Positions 36,371 to 45,021 of a stretch of 64,000 nt of DNA are shown here, piece after piece. The stretch is taken from NCBI GenBank assembly GCA_017883385.1, contig JADGNQ010000007.1:1-64000 (forward strand). The letters are read 5' to 3'. Made by a program: the position numbers and the translations under genes. The notes under the pieces are model-generated. The model saw nothing but the letters and a program-made list of their open reading frames with translations, was not told where the DNA came from and ran no database searches. The first letter of the stretch is position 1; each line of letters starts with the position of its first letter. Origin of the DNA: Candidatus Sulfotelmatobacter sp. Its GTDB lineage: Bacteria; Acidobacteriota; Terriglobia; Terriglobales; Acidobacteriaceae.

Positions 36371-37489
36371 CTATTTCGCGAGCGCGTCGTGCACGGCTTC
36401 GTACGCCGGCTTTTTCTGGTACTTGTCATCCCAAAGCAGTGCCCATCCTTGCCCTTTGTAGAATCCCGGAATCCACGAGTGCTTGTCGGTGAATCCCCAG
36501 GTCTGTACCAGCTTGCAGGCGGGTTGCTGGACGCAGAGCGTGGTAACTTCTCCGTAGAGCTTTGCTTGTGCAGTGAGGGAGGCTGGGTTCGAGTCGATGA
36601 GCCGAATGTCCAGTTCGGTGATGTGCAGTTCGAGGCCAAGCTTGGCAAACCGTTCTAGATTCGCTGCGAATGACGCTAGTTTCGCTGGGTCGTCGAACTT
36701 CAAACTGACGTGCGCCTGAAAGCCAATGCCGTCGAGCGGCACTCCGCGTTTCTTGAAATCCTTCGCCATAGCATAGATGGCGTCTGATTTCTTGTTCATC
36801 TCTTCCGCGTCGTAATCGTTGTAGAAGAGTTTGGCGCTGGGATCAGCTTCATGCGCCCAACGAAATACCTGCTCGATATATTGCGTCCCCGCGCCCGCGA
36901 TGATTCCCGGCTGGTCGAACCAGATGGTATGGCGCATGGTGCCATCGTCATTGAACGCCTCGTTGACGACATCCCATGCGTAGACCTTCGACGCATAGCG
37001 CCTCATCACCGTCTCGATGTGATCGTGCAGAATCTTCGCGAGTTGGGGCGCGGAGTACTTCCCTTCCTTGACCCACGACGAGACCTGGTTGTGCCAGACG
37101 AGAGTATGCCCGCGCACAACCATATTGTGACTCTGGGCGAACGAGACCAACGCGTCCGCTCCCCGGAAGTCGTAGGGGTTGGGATCGGCGTCAGACCGCG
37201 GATGAATGACCCCGAACTTCATTTCATTCTCCGCCTGCAATTGGCTGAACTCCGTTCGGAGAATCGTGGCATAGTCTGCGTCTGTGAGATAAGGGGACGC
37301 CGCAGCGGCACCGATGTTGATCTTGCGGACTGCGGCGGCTTGCCGCAATGTAACGGTGGCGGGAGGAATAGGTTCAGACTGCGGAGACGCTGCGCCAGAC
37401 TGAAGAGCGATCACGCACAGAAACACCGGCACGGTCGCGCGACGCCAGACTGACCTGACAAACTCGACCTTCGGCGTGTGTTGAAACAA
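36371..37489 (-). CDS. Endo-1,4-beta-xylanase, GH10
   Basis: A 372-residue secreted GH10 enzyme. It has a signal peptide (~10-32, FVRSVWRRATVPVFLCVIAL). Then come the barrel motifs GHTLVWHNQVSSW and WDVVNEAF with the acid/base Glu177, and HITELDIRL with the nucleophile Glu292. A Trp near QTWGFTDKHSW also fits GH10. It cleaves internal beta-1,4-xylosyl bonds, adding to the window's plant-polysaccharide enzymes. Its place between hutU and hutI on the opposite strand suggests later insertion by rearrangement. Confidence 0.95.
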   Translation of the reverse strand: MFQHTPKVEFVRSVWRRATVPVFLCVIALQSGAASPQSEPIPPATVTLRQAAAVRKINIGAAAASPYLTDADYATILRTEFSQLQAENEMKFGVIHPRSDADPNPYDFRGADALVSFAQSHNMVVRGHTLVWHNQVSSWVKEGKYSAPQLAKILHDHIETVMRRYASKVYAWDVVNEAFNDDGTMRHTIWFDQPGIIAGAGTQYIEQVFRWAHEADPSAKLFYNDYDAEEMNKKSDAIYAMAKDFKKRGVPLDGIGFQAHVSLKFDDPAKLASFAANLERFAKLGLELHITELDIRLIDSNPASLTAQAKLYGEVTTLCVQQPACKLVQTWGFTDKHSWIPGFYKGQGWALLWDDKYQKKPAYEAVHDALAK

Positions 37490-37584
37490 TGCAATCCTCG
37501 CAATCGGATCTTTCGGTCAAATCTTAGGCCGCCCGGGGCTTTGAGCACAACCGGCGGACCGCAAGGCTAACCCCCAAACCGTTA

Positions 37585-37670
37585 ACCACGAAGGACACGA
37601 AGGATCACGAAGGGTTTATTTATAGCATCTCGTTAGTGATACTTCAGTGATACTCCGTGTCCTTCGTGGT
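37585..37670. repeat. Inverted pair of the accac-rich repeat (family D)
   Basis: accacgaaggacac (37585-37598) and its exact inverse complement (37657-37670) flank 58 bases. The spacer contains gtgatact twice. It lies between the divergent xylanase and hutI genes. Related copies are at 50924, 53471 and 57015. Confidence 0.75.
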
Positions 37671-37730
37671 CGCAGCCTCTTCTTTTGCAGCACCCCGGGC
37701 CTTGGGGTGCTGCTAAACTAGGGCACACGC

Positions 37731-39032
37731 GTGACTGCCACGAAACGACAACCTTCACCCTTGAATTCCCTTCTTCTGGTCAACATTGGCCAGCTACTCA
37801 CCGTTAGTTCAGTCGCCGGGAATCACGGCCCGCGGCGCGGGTCTGATCTCACGCAAATCGGCATCATCGAAGACGGCGCTATTTTGTGCCTCGGCGGAAA
37901 AATTGTTTCCGTCGGGAGAACGAAGAATGCCCTGCGCGATCCTTGGCTGAAGAAGAATCGCAAGAAGATCACGGAAATCGACTGTGCGGGCGAGGTGGTT
38001 CTCCCCGGTTTTGTGGATTCGCATACCCACCCGGTGTTTGTCAGCCCGCGGCTGGTGGATTTCGAGAAGCGGATCGAGGGCGCTTCCTATGAAGAGATCG
38101 CGACCGCGGGTGGCGGAATCCGTTCGAGCCTCGAGGGCGTGCGCAAGGCAAGAAAGGGCTCCTTGGCGGGGAAGGTTATGGCCGTGCTGCTAGAAATGGC
38201 AGCGCACGGGACGACCACGGCTGAAGCGAAATCGGGCTATGGGCTGACGACCGAGTCGGAACTGAAGTCGTTGGAGGCGATCCGCGAGGCAGCCTCCCGC
38301 TGGCCGGGGACGGTTGTAGCAACTCTGCTCGGCGCCCACGTCGTTCCAAAAGAATTTCAGGGCTGCTCACAAAAGTACGTAGAGATCGTCTGTAAAGAGA
38401 TGATACCGGAGGCGGCAAAGCGGAAGCTCGCCCAGTTTGCCGACGTGTTCTGTGACAAGGGAGCGTTTACTCCGGAAGAAACGGAGCAGATCTTTGCCGC
38501 TGCGGAAGAGCACGGGCTCAGGGTTCGTGCGCACATGGGGCAGCTATCAGAGACGCATCTTTCGCCGTTTTTGCGTTTCAATCCGGCGTCGTTTGACCAC
38601 ATGGACCACGTGAGCGACGACGACATCGCGCAACTGGCCAAGCGCGACACAGTCGCTACGCTGGTGCCTGGGGCGAACTACTTCCTGGGGCTGAAAGAGT
38701 ATCCGAATGCGCGCAAGTTGATCGATGCCGGTGTTCCGGTTGCCCTGGCGACGGACTACAACCCAGGAACGTCGCCGACGATGAGCATGCCGATGGCGAT
38801 GTCGCTCGCATGCACGCACATGAAGATGTCGCCGGCAGAAGCGGTCGCGGCGGCTACGATCAATGGCGCGTGGGCTCTGCGCGTCGCCGATCGCAAGGGG
38901 AGCATCGAGCCGGGGAAAGATGCTGATTTGGCGGTATTCGCGGTAAAGGACTACCGGGAAATTCCGTACTGGTTCGGGGCCAACCACTGTTCGATGACGA
39001 TTCTAAACGGAGTGGTCGCGTCCCGCGATTGA
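37731..39032 (+). CDS. hutI: Imidazolonepropionase
   Basis: A 433-residue amidohydrolase-superfamily enzyme. The metal ligands His98 and His100 lie in DSHTHPVF. Further marks are GGGIRSS, KSGYGLT, the histidine in RAHMGQLSETH and the late Asp in ALATDYNPGT. It hydrolyses imidazolone-5-propionate to N-formimidoyl-glutamate, the step after hutU. The GTG at 37731 is the only start in the right frame that keeps the full N-terminal beta domain. Confidence 0.95.
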   Translation: MTATKRQPSPLNSLLLVNIGQLLTVSSVAGNHGPRRGSDLTQIGIIEDGAILCLGGKIVSVGRTKNALRDPWLKKNRKKITEIDCAGEVVLPGFVDSHTHPVFVSPRLVDFEKRIEGASYEEIATAGGGIRSSLEGVRKARKGSLAGKVMAVLLEMAAHGTTTAEAKSGYGLTTESELKSLEAIREAASRWPGTVVATLLGAHVVPKEFQGCSQKYVEIVCKEMIPEAAKRKLAQFADVFCDKGAFTPEETEQIFAAAEEHGLRVRAHMGQLSETHLSPFLRFNPASFDHMDHVSDDDIAQLAKRDTVATLVPGANYFLGLKEYPNARKLIDAGVPVALATDYNPGTSPTMSMPMAMSLACTHMKMSPAEAVAAATINGAWALRVADRKGSIEPGKDADLAVFAVKDYREIPYWFGANHCSMTILNGVVASRD

Positions 39033-39155
39033 ACTTTCGCGAGGTGCACCGCATATCAAGCTGGAGTGGAGTTGTGCGTCTGCGTTCGGGGCACTCCAGA
39101 AATATCAAGATCTATAGCAATGAGGCAATCCGATTCAATCTCCTGAGGGAAACCT

Positions 39156-41774
39156 ATGAAGCGAATCTATGCGGTACTGAGCTTTGTTGTGCTGACACTG
39201 TCGCTGGCTAGTGCGCAGCGGCTGCCCGAGATCGCAAGACCAGAGAATTACAAACTCACATTCACGCCCGATCTCGAGAAGGCAACATTTGAAGGCGACG
39301 AGACGATCGCGATTCGCGTGCTGAAGTCGACCTCGGAGATCACCTTGAACGCGGCCGACATCGACTTCCACGAAGTCAGCATCACGAGCGGCGGCGCCAC
39401 GCAGAAGGCGAAGGTCACGCCGGAGAAAGAAAAAGAAATGGTTGCGCTATCGGTTGAGAAGCCGCTAGCCGCCGGCCCGGCGATCGTGCACATCACCTAC
39501 ACGGGCATTCTCAACAGCGAGATGCGCGGCCTGTACCTGGGCAAAGACGATCAGGGACGCAAGTATGCCGCCTCGCAGTTTGAAGCCACGGACGCGCGCC
39601 GCGCCTTCCCTTCATTTGACGAGCCGGACTACAAGGCTACTTTTGACATCACGGCGGTTGCGGACAAGGGGCAGGTCGCAATCTCCAACTACAAGGTATT
39701 GTCCGACACGCCGGGTCCGGGAGAGAAGCACACCGTTAAGTTTGCCACCACGTCGAAGATGTCGTCTTATCTGGCGGCACTGGTGGTGGGCAACTTCGAG
39801 TACATCGAAGGCTCGGTGGACGGCATCCCGATTCGTGTCTACAGCACGCCCGGCAAAAAAGAAATGGGAAAGTTCGCGCTGGAGGCGGCGGAGCAGGTCG
39901 TCGGCTACTACGACAAATATTTCGGGATCAAGTATCCCTACGGAAAGCTGGACTTGATTGGCCTGCCGGATTTCTCCGCGGGCGCGATGGAGAACGTGGG
40001 TTGCATCACCTTCCGCGAAGTGATTCTGTTGATTGACGAGAAACAAGGGTCCATCGATCTCAAGAAGACCATCGCCTCCGTCACTTCACACGAGATTGCC
40101 CACATGTGGTTCGGCGACCTGGTCACCATGAAGTGGTGGGACGACGTGTGGCTCAACGAAGGGTTCGCCACTTGGATGTCGAGCAAGCCCCTTGAAAAAT
40201 GGAAACCCGAATGGAATTTCGATCTGGATGACGTGAGCGGAACCGGCGGCACGCTCAATGTAGATTCGCTGGCGAACACGAGGCCGATTCATCAGGCAGC
40301 CGAAACTCCGGCTCAGATTCAGGAACTGTTTGACGGCATCGCCTACGGAAAGGCGGCGTCGGTGTTGCGCATGCTGGAATCCTATCTGGGAGAAGAGACC
40401 TTTCGCGCAGGCGTGAACGCCTACGTCCAACAGCACCGGTACGCGAATGCGACCGCAGACGATTTCTGGGATGCTCAAGCCAAAACGTCGAAGAAGCCTG
40501 TCGACAAGATCATGCCCACATGGGTCAAGCAAGCGGGCGCTCCGATCGTCAACGTGAAGGCGCAATGCTCAGGGAATTCAACGAGCATCGCACTCGCGCA
40601 GCAGCGGTATTACGTCGACCGGTCGAAGTTCGAAGCGGCCAACGACCAACTCTGGCAGATTCCTTTGTGTCTGAAGGGGTCGGCCAGTGGCAGCGCTGCG
40701 AAGTGCGAGTTGATGACCAAGAAAGAGGAGACCTTTACACTGCCGGGTTGCTCAACCTGGGTTCTGACCAACGCGGGCGCGACCGGATACTACCGCACGG
40801 GCTACCAGCCGGATGCGGTTCGGGCTCTGGCCAGCGATGCGGAAGCCAAGCTGACTCCCGCGGAGCGGATCGCGTTGCAGAATGACATCTGGGCCTCGGT
40901 ACGAGTCGGGCGGGAACCGGTGGGCGATTACCTCGCGTTCGCGCAGGGTGTGCAGTCAGACCGCAACCGCGCCGTGCTGGAAGATGTGCTGGGACGGATC
41001 AATTACATCGGCCAGTATCTTGTGAACGACAGCGATCGGGATGCGTTCCGGGGGTGGCTGCGGCAATATCTGGCTCCGGCCATGAAGGACGTTGGATGGG
41101 AACCGAAGCAGGGCGAGAGCGACGAACAGAAAACGCTGCGGTCGCGGCTGTTCAACGCGCTGGGGTACGACGGTCGCGATCCAGAAGCTTTATCTCAGGC
41201 GCGGAAAATCGCGGACAAGGCCTTGGCTGATCCTTCCTCGGTCGATCGTGAACTGGCCGGCGGAGCCTTCGCGCTGGCCGCGCTGAACGGCGACTCCGAG
41301 TTTTACGACAAACTGATGGCGGGATTGAAGAGTCCAAAGTCGCCGGAGGAGTACTACATCTACTTCTTCACGCTGCCCGCGTTCAGCGATCAGAAGCTGT
41401 TGCAGAGGACACTGGACTTTGCGATCTCGCCGGACGTGCGGTCGCAAGATGCACTGCAGTTGGTCACCGGAGTTCTGGGAAATCCGGCAGGCGAAAAATT
41501 AGCCTGGGACTTCATTCAGTCGCACTGGGACGCAATTGCCAAGGCAGGAGGCCCGTTTGCCAGCGCCCAGGTTGTAGGAGCGACCAGCGTGTTCTGCGAC
41601 TCAGGAATGCGCGATCAGGTGACGGATTTCTTTACCGCTCACAAGGTCGAAGCGGCGGAGCGCACCTACAAACAGTCGATTGAACGCATCAACAACTGCG
41701 TTGACTTGAAGTCGCAACAGGAATCGCAGTTGGCGTCGTGGCTAGGACAGCACGGGACTGCGGGCGGGAAGTAG
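39156..41774 (+). CDS. M1 aminopeptidase (ERAP/APN-type), exported
   Basis: An 872-residue zinc aminopeptidase with a signal peptide (~1-20). GAMEN lies at ~276-280, HEIAH at ~312-316 and the third zinc ligand Glu at ~335 (WLNEGFATW), all at canonical spacing. An ERAP1-like helical C-terminal domain (~540-865) is present (QNDIWASVRVG, GALNGDSEFYD). It removes N-terminal residues from extracytoplasmic peptides. It is followed by a strong terminator-like hairpin at 41793. Confidence 0.93.
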   Translation: MKRIYAVLSFVVLTLSLASAQRLPEIARPENYKLTFTPDLEKATFEGDETIAIRVLKSTSEITLNAADIDFHEVSITSGGATQKAKVTPEKEKEMVALSVEKPLAAGPAIVHITYTGILNSEMRGLYLGKDDQGRKYAASQFEATDARRAFPSFDEPDYKATFDITAVADKGQVAISNYKVLSDTPGPGEKHTVKFATTSKMSSYLAALVVGNFEYIEGSVDGIPIRVYSTPGKKEMGKFALEAAEQVVGYYDKYFGIKYPYGKLDLIGLPDFSAGAMENVGCITFREVILLIDEKQGSIDLKKTIASVTSHEIAHMWFGDLVTMKWWDDVWLNEGFATWMSSKPLEKWKPEWNFDLDDVSGTGGTLNVDSLANTRPIHQAAETPAQIQELFDGIAYGKAASVLRMLESYLGEETFRAGVNAYVQQHRYANATADDFWDAQAKTSKKPVDKIMPTWVKQAGAPIVNVKAQCSGNSTSIALAQQRYYVDRSKFEAANDQLWQIPLCLKGSASGSAAKCELMTKKEETFTLPGCSTWVLTNAGATGYYRTGYQPDAVRALASDAEAKLTPAERIALQNDIWASVRVGREPVGDYLAFAQGVQSDRNRAVLEDVLGRINYIGQYLVNDSDRDAFRGWLRQYLAPAMKDVGWEPKQGESDEQKTLRSRLFNALGYDGRDPEALSQARKIADKALADPSSVDRELAGGAFALAALNGDSEFYDKLMAGLKSPKSPEEYYIYFFTLPAFSDQKLLQRTLDFAISPDVRSQDALQLVTGVLGNPAGEKLAWDFIQSHWDAIAKAGGPFASAQVVGATSVFCDSGMRDQVTDFFTAHKVEAAERTYKQSIERINNCVDLKSQQESQLASWLGQHGTAGGK

Positions 41775-41792
41775 CAGAACCTGATGGGAACC

Positions 41793-41823
41793 GGGCCCGG
41801 GAATTTCCCGGGCCTTCCTTTTT
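41793..41823 (+). terminator. Intrinsic terminator between convergent genes
   Basis: A GC-rich palindrome (ggcccgggaa / ttcccgggcc, 41794-41814) is followed by a T-rich run (41815-41823). It ends the M1 gene on the plus strand. The palindrome would also serve the convergent CocE gene, although its minus-strand side lacks a U-run. Confidence 0.8.
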
Positions 41824-41858
41824 AGGAGGACTCTACGGCTTTAGGAGGACTCTACGGC
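41821..41858. repeat. 19-bp tandem duplication at a gene end
   Basis: tttaggaggactctacggc is present twice without a gap (41821-41839 and 41840-41858). The second unit includes the stop codon of the CocE-like gene, which ends at 41852 on the minus strand, so the duplication straddles a stop as at 23797. Confidence 0.8.
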
Positions 41859-43741
41859 ATGACCGGCAGCACCAGATGGGAAGGTAGCTCTGGCGAGCAA
41901 TAGATCCGTTGCGTGGCCGAAACGAAGTCGGAAGCAGCCGCCTTGTAGATGCTCGGCACAAACTTCTGCGGATTGCGGTCGATCACCGGAAACCACGTGG
42001 ACTGAATCTGCACCATGATGCGGTGTCCTTTCAGGAAGACGTGATCGTGATCGCGTAGAGAGATACTCCACTCTGCCGGTTTGTCCGGCGTCAGCGGCGA
42101 GGGCTTCTCGTAGCTTGTGAGGTAGCGCCCCCGGCGCACTTCCATGGCGATGGGTAGCTCGTATCCATTCAGAGACTGCGCGTACTGCCCGGGCTTCGGC
42201 CCTTCGTCGGGATTCCAGGCGTTCTTCTGCGTGTCCTGCGGATAGACGTCGAGCAGTTTGACCACGAAATCGCTGTCAGTGCCGGAAGTCGAAGCGAACA
42301 GATTCGCCGCAAGTGGGCCGGTGACGGTGAGGTCGTGGTCGAGCGGTTCGCTCACGAAAGAGAGAACGTCTGGCCGGCCATCGACAAAGCGCTGGTCGGC
42401 AACTTCCCACGTGCGCCAGTCGCCGGCAGGATACGTCGGCGAGATTGGCCGCTGCCGGTAGGGTACGGGATTCGCGGGATCGGAAACATATTGACGGTAC
42501 TCCTTCTCGCTTTTGAGCGCATTCGGTGAGGTAAACGAAAGCGTACCGCCTGCGTGCAAATAGAGATTGGTGGGTTTCGCCTCCTTCGGAGGCCACACAG
42601 CATAGGTGTGCCACGTATTTGATCCGCTCTCAAAGGTGCTGGCCTGCCACGCCGGCTTGTCACCCTGCCCGTGCAGGTAATAACGGAAGAACGGCGCTTC
42701 GATGTTTTCGCGAAATTCGCGGGCAGTCTCGTGCCCTCCGAACGGAATCATGCCGATGCTGTCTCCCTTGGGAGTCTGCCACTCGCCGTGAAACCAGGGG
42801 CCGGCCACGATGAAGTTCGTGCGCTGCGCATCGTTTTCCTCGGCGTGGCGAAAAATCTGCCACGGGCCCCATGGGTCTTCCTGATCCCAGAAGCCTGCAA
42901 CGTTCAGGTTGGGAACGGTTGAGGCGTGAAGTTGGCTGACCCATGCTTCCTTCTTCCAGAAGTCGTCGTAGTCGGGATGGTCGACGCTCGAGTTCCAGTA
43001 CGGAATCGAGCCGTGAAGATACTTCGCGTTGATGTTGGAGAGCGGGCCGAGGTCGAGATACCACTGGTACGTATCGTAGGTTTCAAAATCGAAGTGCGTA
43101 TTCTTGTTCTTGTCGGCCTGCTCCATGACGGCGTATTCAAAGTCGTAGCTTTCGCGCAGCGCGCCGAAGCGGTGGTCGTCGTCATTCATCCATTGATCAA
43201 CGGGCGAGGCCTGCTCGCTGATGGCTTTCAGCGCCGGGTGCGGGTGAAGAAGCGCGAGCGCGGTCGTCAATCCGTCGTAGGAAACGCCGTACATCCCGAC
43301 CTTGCCGTTGTTGTTGGGGATATTCTTTACCAGCCACTCGATCGAGTCGTAGGCGTCGGTGGTCTCGTTGGTGGCCTTGGGGTCATTCAAATCGACCCAG
43401 GAGGAAAGGTTGAACACTCCCTCGGACTTGAATCTTCCGCGGAGATTCTGGATGACAAAGATGTAGCCATCCTGCGCGAGTTCTTTCATAGAGGCAGGCA
43501 TCTGGTCGGGGGGCTTGTCGGGAACTCCATAGGGCGTGCGACGAAACAGAACGGGCAACGGCGCTTGCTGGTCGACGGGCGTGAGGATCGCGGTCTGCAG
43601 ATGAACTCCGTCGCGGACGGGAATCATGACTTCCTGGAGCTTGAACAGAGGCTTCGCCGCCGGCTGCGGCGGAGTTTGTTGCGCACCCGCGCAGATTGCA
43701 AGCAGCAAGGGCAAAACAAGACGCAGATTGGAAACGCGCAC
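41852..43741 (-). CDS. Secreted CocE/NonD-family hydrolase, second copy
   Basis: A 629-residue protein with a signal peptide (~1-20, LRLVLPLLLAICAGAQQ), an alpha/beta-hydrolase domain with Ser154 in GVSYDG, and a C-terminal jelly-roll (~450-625, HDLTVTGPLAANLFA, FLKGHRIMVQIQSTW). It resembles the protein at 10197 in domain order but is a clearly distinct paralogue. Cleavage of alpha-amino-acid esters or Xaa-Pro peptides is typical of the family. The gene is convergent with the M1 peptidase. Confidence 0.88.
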   Translation of the reverse strand: MRVSNLRLVLPLLLAICAGAQQTPPQPAAKPLFKLQEVMIPVRDGVHLQTAILTPVDQQAPLPVLFRRTPYGVPDKPPDQMPASMKELAQDGYIFVIQNLRGRFKSEGVFNLSSWVDLNDPKATNETTDAYDSIEWLVKNIPNNNGKVGMYGVSYDGLTTALALLHPHPALKAISEQASPVDQWMNDDDHRFGALRESYDFEYAVMEQADKNKNTHFDFETYDTYQWYLDLGPLSNINAKYLHGSIPYWNSSVDHPDYDDFWKKEAWVSQLHASTVPNLNVAGFWDQEDPWGPWQIFRHAEENDAQRTNFIVAGPWFHGEWQTPKGDSIGMIPFGGHETAREFRENIEAPFFRYYLHGQGDKPAWQASTFESGSNTWHTYAVWPPKEAKPTNLYLHAGGTLSFTSPNALKSEKEYRQYVSDPANPVPYRQRPISPTYPAGDWRTWEVADQRFVDGRPDVLSFVSEPLDHDLTVTGPLAANLFASTSGTDSDFVVKLLDVYPQDTQKNAWNPDEGPKPGQYAQSLNGYELPIAMEVRRGRYLTSYEKPSPLTPDKPAEWSISLRDHDHVFLKGHRIMVQIQSTWFPVIDRNPQKFVPSIYKAAASDFVSATQRIYCSPELPSHLVLPVMP

Positions 43742-43920
43742 CAGTTGCCTCCAAGGGCTTTTTTGGAATGAAGCGAGGCGCGAAGTATATCAATCTGGCG
43801 TAGACTCGGGAAACTGCCAATGTAGTTCTCGAAAGTTCAGCCTGTATTTGCGAAACCAATTATCACAATGTTCATCTATAGAGTCATTCGTCCAACATTT
43901 CCTGATTAGAAAGAGCAATC

Positions 43921-44982
43921 ATGAGCAAGAGTAAAGGGTATGCCGCATTTACCGCCAAATCACCTCTGGCGCCGCATTCGTTCGAACGCCGCGAGGCGCG
44001 CGAGCACGATGTAGTCATTGACATCAAGTATTGCGGAATCTGCCATTCCGACATTCACCAAGCCCGCGGTGAATGGAGCGACTACCAGGAAGAATCGATC
44101 TTTCCCATGGTGCCGGGACATGAAATTGCCGGAGTAGTGACGGCAGTTGGCAGCAAGGTTACAAAATACAAGGTGGGCGATAAAGTCGGCGTCGGCTGCT
44201 TCGTCGACTCCTGCCGCACCTGCGCGGAGTGTCAAAGAGGCCTCGAGCAATACTGTTCCGTGCAAACCGTCTGGACCTATAACGGCCGCGACAAAGAGGG
44301 CGCTCCAACCTACGGGGGGTATTCCGACAGAATCGTGGTCGATGACAATTACGTCCTGCGCATGCCAAAGAACCTGCCCCTCGATGCCTGCGCGCCTCTG
44401 CTGTGCGCGGGAATCACGCTCTACTCCCCGTTGCGGCACTGGCAAGCGGGCCCGGGGAAGAAAGTAGCCATCATCGGCCTGGGAGGGCTTGGACACATGG
44501 GCGTCAAACTGGCGCACGCCCTGGGAGCTGAAGTCACCGTGCTTAGCCAGTCCTTGAAGAAACAGGCTGACGGCAAACGTCTGGGCGCCGATCACTTCTA
44601 CGCCACTTCGGACCCAGCCACGTTCACGAAACTTGCGCGCTCTTTCGACCTGGTGATCAATACGGTTTCGGCGCAGATGGACTGGAATCAATACTTGTCT
44701 CTTTTGAAAATCGACGGAACCATGGTCGTCGTGGGCCTGCCTGAGAAGGACATTCCCATCGGAGCTTTTTCACTGACTGCGGGCCGGCGCAGTCTGGCAG
44801 GCTCCCAAATCGGCGGAATTCGCGAGATACAAGAGATGCTGGATTTCTGCGACCGTCATGGAGTGGCCTGCGACATCGAAGTCGTACCGATTCAGAAGGT
44901 CAACGAAGCGTACGAACGCGTTCTGAAAAGCGACGTGCGTTACAGATTTGTCATCGACATGGCAACTCTGGCCAAGGACTGA
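43921..44982 (+). CDS. Zinc-dependent alcohol dehydrogenase (CAD/YahK-like)
   Basis: A 353-residue medium-chain dehydrogenase. The catalytic zinc site is Cys38/Cys41 (YCGICHSD) and His67 (PGHE). The structural zinc Cys residues are 98, 101, 104 and 112. The Rossmann motif is GLGGLGHMG (~180-188). The CAD/YahK subgroup usually reduces aldehydes with NADPH. It stands alone in its strand direction with a weak purine-rich site before the ATG at 43921. Confidence 0.93.
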   Translation: MSKSKGYAAFTAKSPLAPHSFERREAREHDVVIDIKYCGICHSDIHQARGEWSDYQEESIFPMVPGHEIAGVVTAVGSKVTKYKVGDKVGVGCFVDSCRTCAECQRGLEQYCSVQTVWTYNGRDKEGAPTYGGYSDRIVVDDNYVLRMPKNLPLDACAPLLCAGITLYSPLRHWQAGPGKKVAIIGLGGLGHMGVKLAHALGAEVTVLSQSLKKQADGKRLGADHFYATSDPATFTKLARSFDLVINTVSAQMDWNQYLSLLKIDGTMVVVGLPEKDIPIGAFSLTAGRRSLAGSQIGGIREIQEMLDFCDRHGVACDIEVVPIQKVNEAYERVLKSDVRYRFVIDMATLAKD

Positions 44983-45021
44983 CCGAGGCCGGTAGTGAGC
45001 TGACCCTCTCTTAAAACGGGC

